Assembly: GCA_026391455.1 (NCBI GenBank)
Contig: JAPLEH010000043.1
Span: 62,001 to 126,000 of the forward strand
Source of the DNA: Bacteroidota bacterium
Lineage (GTDB): Bacteria > Bacteroidota > Bacteroidia > Chitinophagales > Chitinophagaceae
Length of the DNA: 64,000 bases
Direction: 5' to 3'
Made by a program: the position numbers and the translations under genes. This document shows, piece by piece, positions 25,675-35,072 of this stretch. Every line of letters begins with the position of its first letter. Within the stretch, counting starts at the first letter, position 1. The notes below the pieces were generated by a model. That model was not told where the DNA came from. It ran no database searches and was given only the letters and a program-made list of their open reading frames with translations.

Positions 25675-26286
25675 ATGAAGATTTTTTGTGTAGGCCGCAA
25701 TTATGTGGCACATGCCCAGGAGTTGGGCAACGAAGTTCCCGAAGAACCGGTAATATTCATGAAGCCCAAAAGCGCTTTATTGCAGCCGCATACCCCCTTC
25801 TATTATCCCGAATTTACCAACGAACTCCATTACGAATGTGAACTGGTGATCCGTATCAGCAAGAACGGAAAATATATTCAGGAAAAATTTGCCAATAAAT
25901 ACTACGATGCGATTACCACCGGTATCGACTTTACCGCACGCGACATCCAAAATGAATTAAAGGCAAAAGGATTGCCCTGGGAAAAAGCCAAAGCCTGGGA
26001 CAATTCAGCGGTGATTGGAAAATGGCTGCCACTAACCGGAATTAAAAACAAACGGGATATCAACTTCTGCATGTATAAAAATAAAGAACTGGTACAGCAA
26101 AGTAACTCTTCCCTGATGCTTCACGGATTCGATGAGATCGTATCCTATATCTCCAATTTTTTTTCGGTAAATATCGGCGACGTGATCTTTACCGGTACGC
26201 CGGCCGGTGTGGGTGAAGTAGTGGTGGGTGATGAACTCGAAGGTTTCATCGAAGACGAAAGCCTCTTTGCACTCGAAGTAAAATAA
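25675..26286 (+). CDS. Fumarylacetoacetate hydrolase family protein
   Basis: A 203-residue enzyme of the FAH fold, most like the small FAHD1-type acylpyruvate hydrolases/oxaloacetate decarboxylases. The start at 25675 (MKIFCVGRNYVAHAQEL) aligns with that family; a longer ATG frame at 25624 adds 17 residues unlike it. Metal-binding acidic residues appear in HYECELVIRIS, the active-site segment is TGIDFTARDIQNELK, and the C-terminal signature is GDVIFTGTPAGVG. The exact substrate cannot be decided from sequence alone. It is followed by a terminator at 26309. Confidence 0.92.
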   Translation: MKIFCVGRNYVAHAQELGNEVPEEPVIFMKPKSALLQPHTPFYYPEFTNELHYECELVIRISKNGKYIQEKFANKYYDAITTGIDFTARDIQNELKAKGLPWEKAKAWDNSAVIGKWLPLTGIKNKRDINFCMYKNKELVQQSNSSLMLHGFDEIVSYISNFFSVNIGDVIFTGTPAGVGEVVVGDELEGFIEDESLFALEVK

Positions 26287-26308
26287 CAACCAATACTAAC
26301 TGCCAAAA

Positions 26309-26340
26309 AAGCCATTCGCCCAGCGGATGGCTTTTCTTTT
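26309..26340 (+). terminator. Terminator after the FAH-family gene
   Basis: AAGCCATTCGC and GCGGATGGCTT pair (one G-T) around CCA and are followed by TTTCTTTT. Confidence 0.85.
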
Positions 26341-26360
26341 AACGGGCCTCTGCTTTCCCT

Positions 26361-26368
26361 TAATTTTG
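26361..26368 (+). promoter_or_regulatory. -7 promoter element of the E1 dehydrogenase gene
   Basis: TAATTTTG matches TAnnTTTG exactly, 20 nt before the ATG at 26389 and just after the upstream terminator. Confidence 0.5.
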
Positions 26369-26388
26369 CGGAGCAATGCCTGCTGCCA

Positions 26389-28437
26389 ATGATTGATAAC
26401 GACCTACTCTTAAAAGCCTATCGGTTCATGTGCCGTGCCAAATACATGGCCGCCATCTACGAAGATAACCGTGCGATCTGTAAATACGTGCATTCCACTT
26501 CCCGGGGCCATGAAGCGATACAGTTGGCTACCGCTTTTCAATTGCGCGAGTATGATTTTGTTAGCCCGTATTACCGCGATGAAAGCCTGATCATGGGTAT
26601 GGGATTTACACCGTATGAACAAATGCTGCAATTGCTTGCCAAAGGCAATGATATTTTTACAGCAGGAAGAGAATATTATTCCCATCCGAATTATAAAGGA
26701 TCCGGCAAACCCACTATCATACACCAGAGCAGCGCCACCGGTATGCAGGCGATACCCACTACCGGTATAGCACAGGGACTGCAATACAAGGCATCACAAC
26801 ATCTTCCCGTGCAAAAGGATGCAGTAGTGGTTTGTTCATTGGGAGATGCCAGTATTACCGAAGGCGAAGTAAGTGAGGCCTTTCAATTTGCCGTACTGAA
26901 ACAACTTCCGATCATCTATCTGGTTCAGGATAATAACTGGGGTATCAGCGTTACTTCCAATGAAGCAAGGGCTATGAACGCTTTCGAATTTGCTGCCGGC
27001 TTTAAAGGAATGAATTGCGTACAGGTGGATGGCAGTGATTTTGAAGCATCATACATCACCATGAAGAATGTGGTGGAGTCCGTACGAAACGAACGCAAAC
27101 CCTGGCTGGTACATGCGCAGGTGCCGCTCCTCGGTCATCATACCAGTGGCGTACGTAAAGAATTTTACCGAACCGAAGATGACCTCGCTAACCATCAGCA
27201 GAACGATCCGCATCCTAAACTGCGGCAGCATTTATTGAACAAGGGTGTAACCGAAGATGAACTCATCCATATCGAACAGGAAGCCAAAGCCCTCATAGAA
27301 ACTGATTTTGCAAAAGCAGTGGCGGCACCAGAACCGGATCCGCTTACCGTAACAGAACATGTTTTTGCACCCACCCCCGTTACAGAAGAAAAAGGCGAAC
27401 GCAGTCCGGCAGGTGCCCCAAAAGTGATAATGGTAGACGCTGCATTATTCGCCATTCGGGAGATCATGGAGCAACATCCCGAAGCCGTATTATACGGGCA
27501 GGATGTGGGTAAACGATTGGGCGGCGTATTTCGCGAAGCGGCTACATTAGGCGAGCAATTTGGCGAAAACCGGGTATTCAATACAGCTATACAGGAAGCG
27601 TATGTGGTCGGTTCTACCGTGGGAATGAGTGCGCTCGGTTTGAAACCCATCGTAGAAGTACAATTTGCTGATTATATTTATCCCGGATTCAATCAACTGG
27701 TAACAGAAGTATCAAAAAGTTGCTACCTCAGTGCCGGCAAATTTCCGGTATCCATGATATTGCGTGTACCAACCGGCGCATACGGGGGAGGGGGGCCTTA
27801 TCATAGCGGAAGTGTGGAGTCAACCGTGCTTTCCATTAAAGGGCTGAAAGTGGCCTATCCCTCCAATGCGGCGGATATGAAAGGATTGATGAAAGCCGCA
27901 TACTACGATCCCAATCCGGTAGTGATGCTGGAACATAAAGGGCTTTACTGGAGTAAAGTGCCCGGAACGGAAGATGCTAAAACACCAGAACCTTCGGCCG
28001 ATTATATTCTTCCCTTTGGGAAAGCAAACCAGATATTGCTTGCAGATGAACAAAAAATAAATAACGGCGAAACCTGTGTGGTGATCACCTATGGTATGGG
28101 TGTATATTGGGCCAAAGCCGCGGCGCAACAATTTCCCGGTCAGGTAGAGATCGTGGATCTGCGTACTTTATTCCCGCTCGATGAAGCATTGATCTACGCC
28201 AGTGTAAAACGTCATGGAAAATGCCTGGTGCTTACGGAAGAACAGCAAAACAACTCCTTTGCAGAAGCATTGGCCGGACGTATTTCCAAACATTGTTTTC
28301 AATGGCTGGATGCACCCGTAGAAGTGTTGGGCGCATTGAACCTGCCCGCCGTTCCGATGAATATGGGATTGGAGCAAGCCATGCTACCCAATGCCACAAA
28401 GACAGCACTGCGTTTGGGTTCACTTATAAAAGGATAA
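26389..28437 (+). CDS. 2-oxoacid dehydrogenase E1 component, alpha and beta subunits fused
   Basis: A 682-residue thiamine-diphosphate enzyme, probably the decarboxylase of a branched-chain 2-oxoacid (or pyruvate-like) dehydrogenase complex. The alpha part (about 1-320) has the ThDP/Mg motif beginning GDASITEGEVSEAF and ending DNNWGIS. After a linker around 325-345 the beta part (about 350-682) shows VLYGQDVGKRLGGVF, the YGGGGPYHSGSVES active-site segment, and the transketolase C-terminal domain with GMGVYWAKAA and IVDLRTLFPLD. Alpha and beta are separate genes in many bacteria, but fusions occur in Bacteroidota. E2 and E3 are not nearby, so substrate choice is inference. Confidence 0.93.
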   Translation: MIDNDLLLKAYRFMCRAKYMAAIYEDNRAICKYVHSTSRGHEAIQLATAFQLREYDFVSPYYRDESLIMGMGFTPYEQMLQLLAKGNDIFTAGREYYSHPNYKGSGKPTIIHQSSATGMQAIPTTGIAQGLQYKASQHLPVQKDAVVVCSLGDASITEGEVSEAFQFAVLKQLPIIYLVQDNNWGISVTSNEARAMNAFEFAAGFKGMNCVQVDGSDFEASYITMKNVVESVRNERKPWLVHAQVPLLGHHTSGVRKEFYRTEDDLANHQQNDPHPKLRQHLLNKGVTEDELIHIEQEAKALIETDFAKAVAAPEPDPLTVTEHVFAPTPVTEEKGERSPAGAPKVIMVDAALFAIREIMEQHPEAVLYGQDVGKRLGGVFREAATLGEQFGENRVFNTAIQEAYVVGSTVGMSALGLKPIVEVQFADYIYPGFNQLVTEVSKSCYLSAGKFPVSMILRVPTGAYGGGGPYHSGSVESTVLSIKGLKVAYPSNAADMKGLMKAAYYDPNPVVMLEHKGLYWSKVPGTEDAKTPEPSADYILPFGKANQILLADEQKINNGETCVVITYGMGVYWAKAAAQQFPGQVEIVDLRTLFPLDEALIYASVKRHGKCLVLTEEQQNNSFAEALAGRISKHCFQWLDAPVEVLGALNLPAVPMNMGLEQAMLPNATKTALRLGSLIKG

Positions 28438-28527
28438 AAATTGTACGCATTTTACTCAATGAAAGGATACTCCGGCTCTGTTTATTCCGTTTTGTAATAA
28501 ACTTTTCAGAACTTGTACCTAAATCAT

Positions 28528-29781
28528 ATGGGTATGCGATACATATTCCTGTTCCTGTTTCTGTTGAATCAGCATGCGCTCACGTTATTTGCCGGTAACA
28601 ATTCTTTCCGCAGCGATCCTTCTAAAACATTTGTATTCGTTGCTGGTGTACTTAAATGGCAAGATCCTTCTCTGGCCGCTTTCAGCGACCGCAACCGAAA
28701 GGACGAAGAACTATTCCGGCTGCTGGAAAGTACAGGTATTCCTGCTGCCAATATGATCTTTCTCAAGGATAAAGCGGCAACATTGACCAATATAAAAACG
28801 CGTTTGCAGGAATTGTTGTTGCAAACCCGGGCTGGTGCAACATTCATATTCTACTATGCAGGCCATGGTATTCGTGCAGGAAACGGGCCGGTATGCTTTG
28901 CCAATTACGATTATAAAGATGGCAATGGTTTTTCTGCCACTATCGTTTCCTCCCTCATCAACCAATATTTTAAAGGAGATGAAGTATGGCTGCTGGCAGA
29001 TTGTTGTTTTTCCGGCGCATTGCTGGACGAAGCAAAAACGATCAGTGGAAATGGCAGAAAAGTAGTGGCTTTTACATCTGCCACCAGTTCCAATATTTCC
29101 ACCGGAAACTGGACTTTCACCCAAACGATGATCGATTGCTTCAGCGGACTTGCCCGTGCTGACCGTGATAAAAATAAATCCATATCACTGGCCGAAGTAA
29201 AAACTGAATTATTTGATGCCATGCTATACCGGGAAAAACAAATGGCCGGTGCTGCTTTCATCAACATAAAGGAAAATACAGCGATTCAACTACAACCTGT
29301 TTCGGATACGTACAACAACTCCGGCACCCGTTATGTATACACTTTACGTGAAGGTAAATTTGAACCGGCCCGGGTGTTAACGATACAGGGTAACACGCTT
29401 AGGCTGGAATTATACCATTACAGCGATAAAGAAACCATTACCACATCCGTTTCCAACACCAAGCCGATAGAGTATATGGTATATCCGGCCGGCACTTCAG
29501 TAATGGTGGAATGGAAGGGTAAGTATTATCCGGCCATGATAAAAAAAGTGCAAAACGGGGTTCATTATATTCAGTATACCGGCTATGATGATTCCTGGAA
29601 TGAATGGGTCATGTACGACCGCATCTCAACCCGAGACCGAAAGCCTTGTCAGGTAGAATGGCAGGGACAATGGTACCCAGCCGAAATATTACAGGAAAAA
29701 AACGGACGTTATTTTATTCATTACACCGGATATGGCAACGACTGGGATGAATGGGCCCCCGCCGTTCGGGTGAAGCAATAA
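28528..29781 (+). CDS. Exported caspase-like (C14) protein with EF-hand loop and two Tudor-like repeats
   Basis: A 417-residue protein from the ATG at 28528 (28534 is also possible; an upstream TTG is less likely). The signal peptide is about 1-22. A caspase-like domain spans about 32-240, with the catalytic dyad visible as His113 in FYYAGHGI and Cys160 in LLADCCFSG. Inside or next to it is a canonical 12-residue EF-hand loop DRDKNKSISLAE (212-223), implying Ca2+ control. The C-terminus carries two tandem Tudor-knot/agenet-like repeats (about 321-366 and 372-417) with the shared pattern VEW-G-YPA and YTGY-W-EW. The protein would act in the periplasm or on the surface. Target unknown; other Bacteroidota metacaspase-like proteins also remain uncharacterised. 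Confidence 0.86.
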   Translation: MGMRYIFLFLFLLNQHALTLFAGNNSFRSDPSKTFVFVAGVLKWQDPSLAAFSDRNRKDEELFRLLESTGIPAANMIFLKDKAATLTNIKTRLQELLLQTRAGATFIFYYAGHGIRAGNGPVCFANYDYKDGNGFSATIVSSLINQYFKGDEVWLLADCCFSGALLDEAKTISGNGRKVVAFTSATSSNISTGNWTFTQTMIDCFSGLARADRDKNKSISLAEVKTELFDAMLYREKQMAGAAFINIKENTAIQLQPVSDTYNNSGTRYVYTLREGKFEPARVLTIQGNTLRLELYHYSDKETITTSVSNTKPIEYMVYPAGTSVMVEWKGKYYPAMIKKVQNGVHYIQYTGYDDSWNEWVMYDRISTRDRKPCQVEWQGQWYPAEILQEKNGRYFIHYTGYGNDWDEWAPAVRVKQ

Positions 29782-29855
29782 TTTTAACGTGGACTTTCAA
29801 CTGTATCATCATCTTCGGTTTCCCCACTTTCACTTACTTCTTCCGTTTCATTTTC

Positions 29856-30341
29856 TTAATCCGTTTCTTCCACATCACTTTCTTCCTGACTGCTTCCTGC
29901 TTTGCGGGCTGCCAGCAGCTGAAACAGGATAAGGTATATACTGAGTACAGTGTATAATACGAGTAATACCCGCAGGGCAATGACTTCGTGAATATTATTC
30001 ACCTGGTCCCTTGCTGTTGAATAACTCATATAGGAAACCAGATGAAAGATGATTGCGATGGCTCCGGCACCAAAAAGAAAGGAGATGAACAGTTGCCAGT
30101 TTTTCTTAGCAGCACTCAATGGCAATCCCCGGTGATAGTTCTTACGGATGATCGAATGGTTAAACAGGTTATTGATGAAACCTGCCAACGGTGGAAGGAT
30201 CACTGTTAGTTCAACCAGAAATGGGACATCCAGCCCCGAAAGGGCGTTAGATGCAGATAGCATCATTAAAAAAACAAGAAGATGAAATGCCAGCAGGATA
30301 TTATTCACAATGCTGAAGAATGTCCACCTTCCGTCCCGCAT
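29856..30341 (-). CDS. Four-helix membrane protein of unknown function with truncated acidic tail
   Basis: A 161-residue inner-membrane protein with hydrophobic segments at about 8-28, 40-60, 83-107 and 121-144, followed by an acidic cytoplasmic tail (SSQEESDVEETD). It starts 4 nt after aspS and is probably co-transcribed. The frame continues past the TAA at 29856-29858 for 23 more strongly acidic codons to a second stop at 29784, so the present end may be a recent nonsense mutation. No named family recognised. Confidence 0.7.
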   Translation of the reverse strand: MRDGRWTFFSIVNNILLAFHLLVFLMMLSASNALSGLDVPFLVELTVILPPLAGFINNLFNHSIIRKNYHRGLPLSAAKKNWQLFISFLFGAGAIAIIFHLVSYMSYSTARDQVNNIHEVIALRVLLVLYTVLSIYLILFQLLAARKAGSSQEESDVEETD

Positions 30342-30345
30342 AGTA

Positions 30346-32178
30346 TCAGCTTTTCAGGTTCAGTTTGATCTGCAGCTCATCGAATTGTTTTTCATCAATC
30401 GTTGCCGGCGCATCCAGCATTACATCACGTCCCGCATTATTTTTCGGGAAAGCGATAAAGTCGCGGATACTTTCACTGCCTCCTAAGATGGCACAAAGGC
30501 GGTCGAACCCAAATGCAATACCACCATGCGGTGGCGCACCATATTCAAATGCACCCAGCAGGAATCCGAATTTATGCAGTTGTTCTTCTTTATCCATACC
30601 CAATGCCGCAAACATTTTTTCCTGCAGTTCACGCTGGTAGATACGGATAGAACCACCGCCGATCTCATTTCCGTTCAGCACCATATCATAGGCATTGGCC
30701 TTGATAGTGGCATAAGGATGTTTCAGGTATTCAGCCGCATTTTCAATAACGGGGTTGTTATTGATCATGGTTTCGATCTGTGTAGGTTTGGGTGATGTAA
30801 AGGGATGATGACGGGCCACCCAGCGGTTACCTTCTTCATCGTATTCAAACAGGGGGAAATCGAGTACCCACAGCAATTTGAATTCATTGTCTTTCCGGTA
30901 GCCAAGCCGGCCTGCCATTTCCATCCGTAAGTCGCTGATGGCTTTACGGGTTCTTTCTTCTGCACCGGCCAATATCAAAACCAGGTCGCCGGCTTTAGCA
31001 CCTGCTGCATCGGCGATGGACTTCAAGCGATCTTCAGCATAAAATTTATCTACACTGCTCTTATAGGTTCCGTCTGTATTTACTTTAATGAATACAAGCC
31101 CTTTCATACCGATCTGCGGACGCTTTACCCACTCCGTAAGTTCATCGGTTTGTTTGCGGGTGTATTCGCTGCATCCGGGTACGGCAATGGCGATCACCGT
31201 TTCTGCTTCATCAAATACTTTAAAATCTGCACCATTGATCAATGCTGCCTGATCTGCTTTTTCGGTATACACCGATGCAGGTTTTTTCAGGTTCAGCAAT
31301 TTCATGTCAAAGCGGATATCGGGTTTATCATTGCCATAGTTCCACATGGCATCTTCCCAGGTCATACGGGGTACCGCTTCGTTATAATCAATGCCCTTTA
31401 CTTCTTTGAAGATGGACTTGATCATACCTTCAAACATATTCAGAATATCTTCCTGTTCTACAAAAGCCATTTCACAGTCTATCTGCGTGAATTCCGGCTG
31501 GCGGTCGGCACGCAGGTCTTCATCGCGAAAACATTTTACGATCTGGTAATACCGGTCGTATCCGCTTACCATCAGCAATTGCTTAAAGGTTTGCGGTGAT
31601 TGGGGCAATGCATAGAACTGGCCGGGATTCATACGTGAAGGAACCACAAAGTCCCTGGCACCTTCCGGTGTGGATTTGATCAGGAAGGGCGTTTCAATAT
31701 CCATGAATTGCTGCTGATGAAGATAGTTGCGTGCAGCACGATTTACTGCATAACGCAGCTCCAGGTTTTTCTTTACCGCATTGCGGCGAAGATCCAGGAA
31801 GCGGTACTTCATACGAAGATCATCCCCACCATCGGTATCATCCTGAATGGTAAAGGGTGGTACGGCCGACTTGTTTAAAATTTTAAAAGAGGTAACGGTC
31901 AGTTCAATATCTCCGGTGGGCATATTGGCATTCTTACTGCTGCGCTCGGTCACGGTACCGGTGGCCTGCAATACAAATTCACGACCCAACGGATTTTGTT
32001 CTAATTGACTCGTAAGGTCTTCCCCCAGCAGTAATTGGGTGATACCATAACGGTCACGTATGTCCACAAATGTAATGGCGGCACCTAATTTACGAACCGT
32101 TTGTACCCAGCCAGCCAGGGTTACCGTATTGCCTTTATCGGAAAGTCTTAATTCACCACAGGTATGCGTTCTGTACAT
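30346..32178 (-). CDS. aspS: Aspartate-tRNA ligase
   Basis: AspRS charges tRNA-Asp in the cytoplasm. The 610-residue length fits the bacterial type. The N-terminal OB-fold anticodon-binding domain is at about 1-110 ([21 protein letters not shown]), then the class II core with [34 protein letters not shown], the [17 protein letters not shown] motif 2, the bacterial GAD insertion (about 280-420), and motif 3 IAFGFDRL. A near-perfect promoter lies upstream at 32264-32295. A small membrane-protein gene follows. Confidence 0.98.
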   Translation of the reverse strand: MYRTHTCGELRLSDKGNTVTLAGWVQTVRKLGAAITFVDIRDRYGITQLLLGEDLTSQLEQNPLGREFVLQATGTVTERSSKNANMPTGDIELTVTSFKILNKSAVPPFTIQDDTDGGDDLRMKYRFLDLRRNAVKKNLELRYAVNRAARNYLHQQQFMDIETPFLIKSTPEGARDFVVPSRMNPGQFYALPQSPQTFKQLLMVSGYDRYYQIVKCFRDEDLRADRQPEFTQIDCEMAFVEQEDILNMFEGMIKSIFKEVKGIDYNEAVPRMTWEDAMWNYGNDKPDIRFDMKLLNLKKPASVYTEKADQAALINGADFKVFDEAETVIAIAVPGCSEYTRKQTDELTEWVKRPQIGMKGLVFIKVNTDGTYKSSVDKFYAEDRLKSIADAAGAKAGDLVLILAGAEERTRKAISDLRMEMAGRLGYRKDNEFKLLWVLDFPLFEYDEEGNRWVARHHPFTSPKPTQIETMINNNPVIENAAEYLKHPYATIKANAYDMVLNGNEIGGGSIRIYQRELQEKMFAALGMDKEEQLHKFGFLLGAFEYGAPPHGGIAFGFDRLCAILGGSESIRDFIAFPKNNAGRDVMLDAPATIDEKQFDELQIKLNLKS

Positions 32179-32263
32179 AATTATTTTTCGTTTAAAAGGC
32201 CGGTAAAGACACGGTTTGTGCCGGATACATCACTGGCCGGATTTGAGGCTTTGTAACAGCCCG

Positions 32264-32295
32264 CAAAGATAACAATTGAGGCCCCGCCGGGCAAA
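32264..32295 (-). promoter_or_regulatory. aspS promoter
   Basis: On the minus strand TTTG (complement of 32292-32295) is followed after 20 nt by TATCTTTG (complement of 32264-32271), which matches TAnnTTTG exactly. The spacing agrees with the Bacteroidota -33/-7 pattern. The leader would be about 80 nt. Confidence 0.65.
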
Positions 32296-32377
32296 TCACT
32301 TTTGACAGGATGACCGGGTTTTCAGAAGAGGAAATGGCCGCATCGCGCGAATTATGTATTTTTATTGCTTATAAAGT

Positions 32378-33388
32378 ATGCCACCACCCGACACCCTGCT
32401 GCATCCCTATTCTTCAGCGATCCCGTTGCAGCCGGATTCTGTCTTCTCCTCCCGTTTTTTAGATTCTGTCCTCCAGGCGATCCACCCGTTAAGTGATCCC
32501 GGTACACAGGGAATACGGCGAAGTATGCTGGATCAGCCCCGGTTTATTATGGCCGAGTGGCAAATGTTCGGTGTTGTGGCAATAATTATTTTCCTGTTGT
32601 TCTTTATGGCATTGATATGGCCAAAGCTCATGGCCAGGTATACCAATAAAAAGATCCGTCATATCGTGCAGGAGGACCTGGGTCATTATCATTCCCAGTA
32701 CGATGATTGGCTTTGCCGCTTTAATCCCTATTATGCGTCCTTGTCTCCCGAACTGAAAGAACGTTTTCTTCATCGCACCATCACCTTCCTGCATACGAAG
32801 GAGTTCCGGTTTCATTCGCTTTCGTATGAACCTTATATTCCACTGCTCATCAGCGGGGCTGCCGTGCAGATCACATTCGGACTAAAAAACTATCTGCTTG
32901 ATTTTTTCCCGGTAATACATGTGATACGAAAAGAGTACGTGCTGCACATGGATAAGGAAACCTATTATGGTCATGTAAGCCCATCCGGAATTTATATCGC
33001 CTGGAATCATTTTTTGGATGGCTATGCCGATTATGCTGATGCTATCAATGTGGGTTTGCATGAAATGGCCCATGCAGTTTCCTTCGATGTATTTCTCGGG
33101 CAATGTGATCATCATGACCATGCCTTCAGGAGCAGGTTAGAAGAGTTTTCTGAAGAAGGCCGGCCGGTTTTCAGGGCCATGCGCAGCGGTATGAGCCACC
33201 TGCTCGATGATTATGGGGCCACTAATTTTGATGAATTCTGGGCGGTATGTGTGGAGACATTTTTTGAAGCGCCGGACACATTTAAATCGCAAATGCCTGA
33301 TCTCTACCTCTCCATTGCAGAGTTATTGAACCAGGATCCCCTGCATGCCGGTCATATTCTCGATCCGGAACTGGCCGGTCTTGCGTGA
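32378..33388 (+). CDS. MtfA-family zinc-dependent peptidase (M90), membrane anchored
   Basis: A 336-residue protein with one membrane segment (about 64-82, FGVVAIIIFLLFFMALIWP). The cytoplasmic-type peptidase domain follows from about 95 to the end. The zinc site is HEMAH (His228, Glu229, His232) in NVGLHEMAHAVSFD, and the downstream FDEFWAVCVETFFEAP segment is a family hallmark. MtfA in E. coli is a soluble aminopeptidase that binds the Mlc repressor. The membrane-anchored version here probably has another, unknown target. A weak -7 (TATTTTTA at 32357) precedes the ATG. Confidence 0.87.
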   Translation: MPPPDTLLHPYSSAIPLQPDSVFSSRFLDSVLQAIHPLSDPGTQGIRRSMLDQPRFIMAEWQMFGVVAIIIFLLFFMALIWPKLMARYTNKKIRHIVQEDLGHYHSQYDDWLCRFNPYYASLSPELKERFLHRTITFLHTKEFRFHSLSYEPYIPLLISGAAVQITFGLKNYLLDFFPVIHVIRKEYVLHMDKETYYGHVSPSGIYIAWNHFLDGYADYADAINVGLHEMAHAVSFDVFLGQCDHHDHAFRSRLEEFSEEGRPVFRAMRSGMSHLLDDYGATNFDEFWAVCVETFFEAPDTFKSQMPDLYLSIAELLNQDPLHAGHILDPELAGLA

Positions 33389-33522
33389 TTCAATTATTTT
33401 TCGTATATTTAGTTTCAGACAATTGAAACAATATCCAAATAATCCACCTATGATCACCCTCGCCCTCATTTATTGTATCCGCCGTTATTTTATTGCACAA
33501 AAGAAAAAGAAGTCATTGGTAC

Positions 33523-33933
33523 TTACATCGTGACGTTTTTATTTTCCCGGATCTCTTTGGGCCGTATCACTCCGTAATAGGCAAGCAGTATCATTGCACC
33601 AATGGTAAAGGGAATCAATGCCAGGTGCTTACCAGTAAAATTTTTCCACATAATCATCGTATCGAAATGTAAAAATTCGCTGATCATCCACAGGGAGTTA
33701 GCACTGATCCAAAAGGCGATGGCGAGATTATGCGTCAGTTCTGCAGCAATATGCCGGGTACGCCAGGCTATGATGATGGCAATGGTAAGAGTGGGTATTA
33801 CCATGGCAATAGCCAGTTCTTTCCATACCATACACCAACTGATATCTTTCAGCAGCCAGAATACGATATGCATATTTTCCATTTTCCGGTAGCGGGCGGG
33901 TATGATATACTGATTATCGGTTTGCTGATTCAT
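33523..33933 (-). CDS. Multi-pass membrane protein, unknown
   Basis: A 136-residue protein from the ATG at 33933 (a start two codons earlier is possible). Three or four hydrophobic segments are visible: about 23-37, 40-55 (AIAMVIPTLTIAIIIAW), 69-85 (LAIAFWISANSLWMISE) and 105-122 (LALIPFTIGAMILLAYY), with short charged connections. No family recognised. It lies 15 nt after the FAD oxidoreductase gene on the same strand and is probably co-transcribed with it. Confidence 0.65.
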   Translation of the reverse strand: MNQQTDNQYIIPARYRKMENMHIVFWLLKDISWCMVWKELAIAMVIPTLTIAIIIAWRTRHIAAELTHNLAIAFWISANSLWMISEFLHFDTMIMWKNFTGKHLALIPFTIGAMILLAYYGVIRPKEIRENKNVTM

Positions 33934-33948
33934 ACGCAACGGGTTTTA

Positions 33949-35007
33949 TTATCTGGATAAAATTCGTTCAAAACGCGAAAGAGATGCCTCCGGATAAACC
34001 GGTTCATCGTGCTCCAGCAGGCAGGCAAGCTGGTATGCAAAATAAGGTGCCAGTGAGCAGCCCTTGGTACCCATGCCATTTAAAATACCCACACTCGGAT
34101 ATAGCGGATGCATACCCACAAAAGGCCTTCTTTCCAAAGTGGCCGGGCGAATGCCTGACAAATGCTGGTGAATACGATAGGGTACTTTGAGCCAGTTCTT
34201 CAACAATGTGGTAGCCTGAGAACGGAACGCTTCTGTAGGTTCATCATTTTCAAATTCCCAGGCATAGTTGGACCCAATCCACCATTGACCCGGAGTGGCA
34301 AGCGGTGTCAGCATCAACCCTTTTTTGTAAATATAATTAGGTGACAGGTCAGGTATCTCCAGGGTAAGCGCTTCTCCTTTGTTCGGAGCAAAAGGCAATC
34401 TGTTGAAATAAACGCTTTGGGCAGAAGAGGCCCCATCACAAAATATTATGCGGGATGCATGGATATGGTTGTATTGCACCGCATCATTTTTTATTTGCAG
34501 TTGAGATAGATTAAACTTTTCTTCCAGTAATGATTGTTGGGACAGAAGGTGTTTTCGCCAAGCGGGTAATAATGTTTCCAAATGGACCGTATAGGCAGGC
34601 ATTACTTGTCCATAGCCGAGCTCGTAATGAAATTGTTCCTGAAACACCGATTCATCCTGCGGCATTCGTACATAGGTATTATCTTCTTCCGCCCGTTGCA
34701 AAAAACTAAGCCGCATTTGTGCGCTTGGAAAAAAATCAGTGATCGTTTTTTGGGAAATGGCAGGGATGCCCAATTGTTGTCCGATTTGTGAATAGGCATC
34801 CAACGCGAAAGGTAAAATAGTTTCAGCCATCCATACAGTTACATGACGCCTGCCGGTAACGGGATTGATGATGCCGGCCGCTATGCGGGATGGCGTGTTC
34901 GTTTGCGCATCATCGATTACCAATACAGACTTTCCTTCTTTCAGCAGATAATAGCTGAGCCATGTACCGGAAATGCCCTGACCAATGATGAGATAATCCA
35001 CCTGCAT
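33949..35007 (-). CDS. FAD-dependent oxidoreductase of the DAO/glycine-oxidase type
   Basis: A 352-residue flavoenzyme. The FAD-binding GxGxxG-type motif is at the very N-terminus (DYLIIGQGISGTWLSYYLL). It is followed by the acidic end of the second strand (VLVID) and RIAAGIINPVTGRR, a pattern seen in DAO proteins related to glycine oxidase ThiO and to the C-terminal half of MnmC. The C-terminal substrate part contains the HLSGIRPATLERRPFVGMH segment. The amine substrate cannot be read from the sequence. The start is only 5 nt beyond the terminator of the upstream gene, and TATTTTTG (complement of 35012-35019) ends 4 nt before the ATG. Confidence 0.87.
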   Translation of the reverse strand: MQVDYLIIGQGISGTWLSYYLLKEGKSVLVIDDAQTNTPSRIAAGIINPVTGRRHVTVWMAETILPFALDAYSQIGQQLGIPAISQKTITDFFPSAQMRLSFLQRAEEDNTYVRMPQDESVFQEQFHYELGYGQVMPAYTVHLETLLPAWRKHLLSQQSLLEEKFNLSQLQIKNDAVQYNHIHASRIIFCDGASSAQSVYFNRLPFAPNKGEALTLEIPDLSPNYIYKKGLMLTPLATPGQWWIGSNYAWEFENDEPTEAFRSQATTLLKNWLKVPYRIHQHLSGIRPATLERRPFVGMHPLYPSVGILNGMGTKGCSLAPYFAYQLACLLEHDEPVYPEASLSRFERILSR

Positions 35008-35011
35008 GCTG

Positions 35012-35042
35012 CAAAAATAAGCGATGCCTGAAAGCCATCGCT
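35012..35042 (-). terminator. Terminator after alpha-2-macroglobulin copy 2
   Basis: On the minus strand AGCGATG/CATCGCT form a 7-bp stem with a 9-nt loop, followed by TTATTTTT. The T-tract coincides with the -7-like element of the next gene. Confidence 0.65.
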
Positions 35043-35072
35043 GGATAAATTCAAGCCGGGTTTATTCTCTGC

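Noticed and set aside
33450-33533. 27-codon plus-strand frame starting MITLALIYCIRRYF
   Set aside because: Very short, overlaps the end of the convergent membrane-protein gene, and has no supporting promoter or family.
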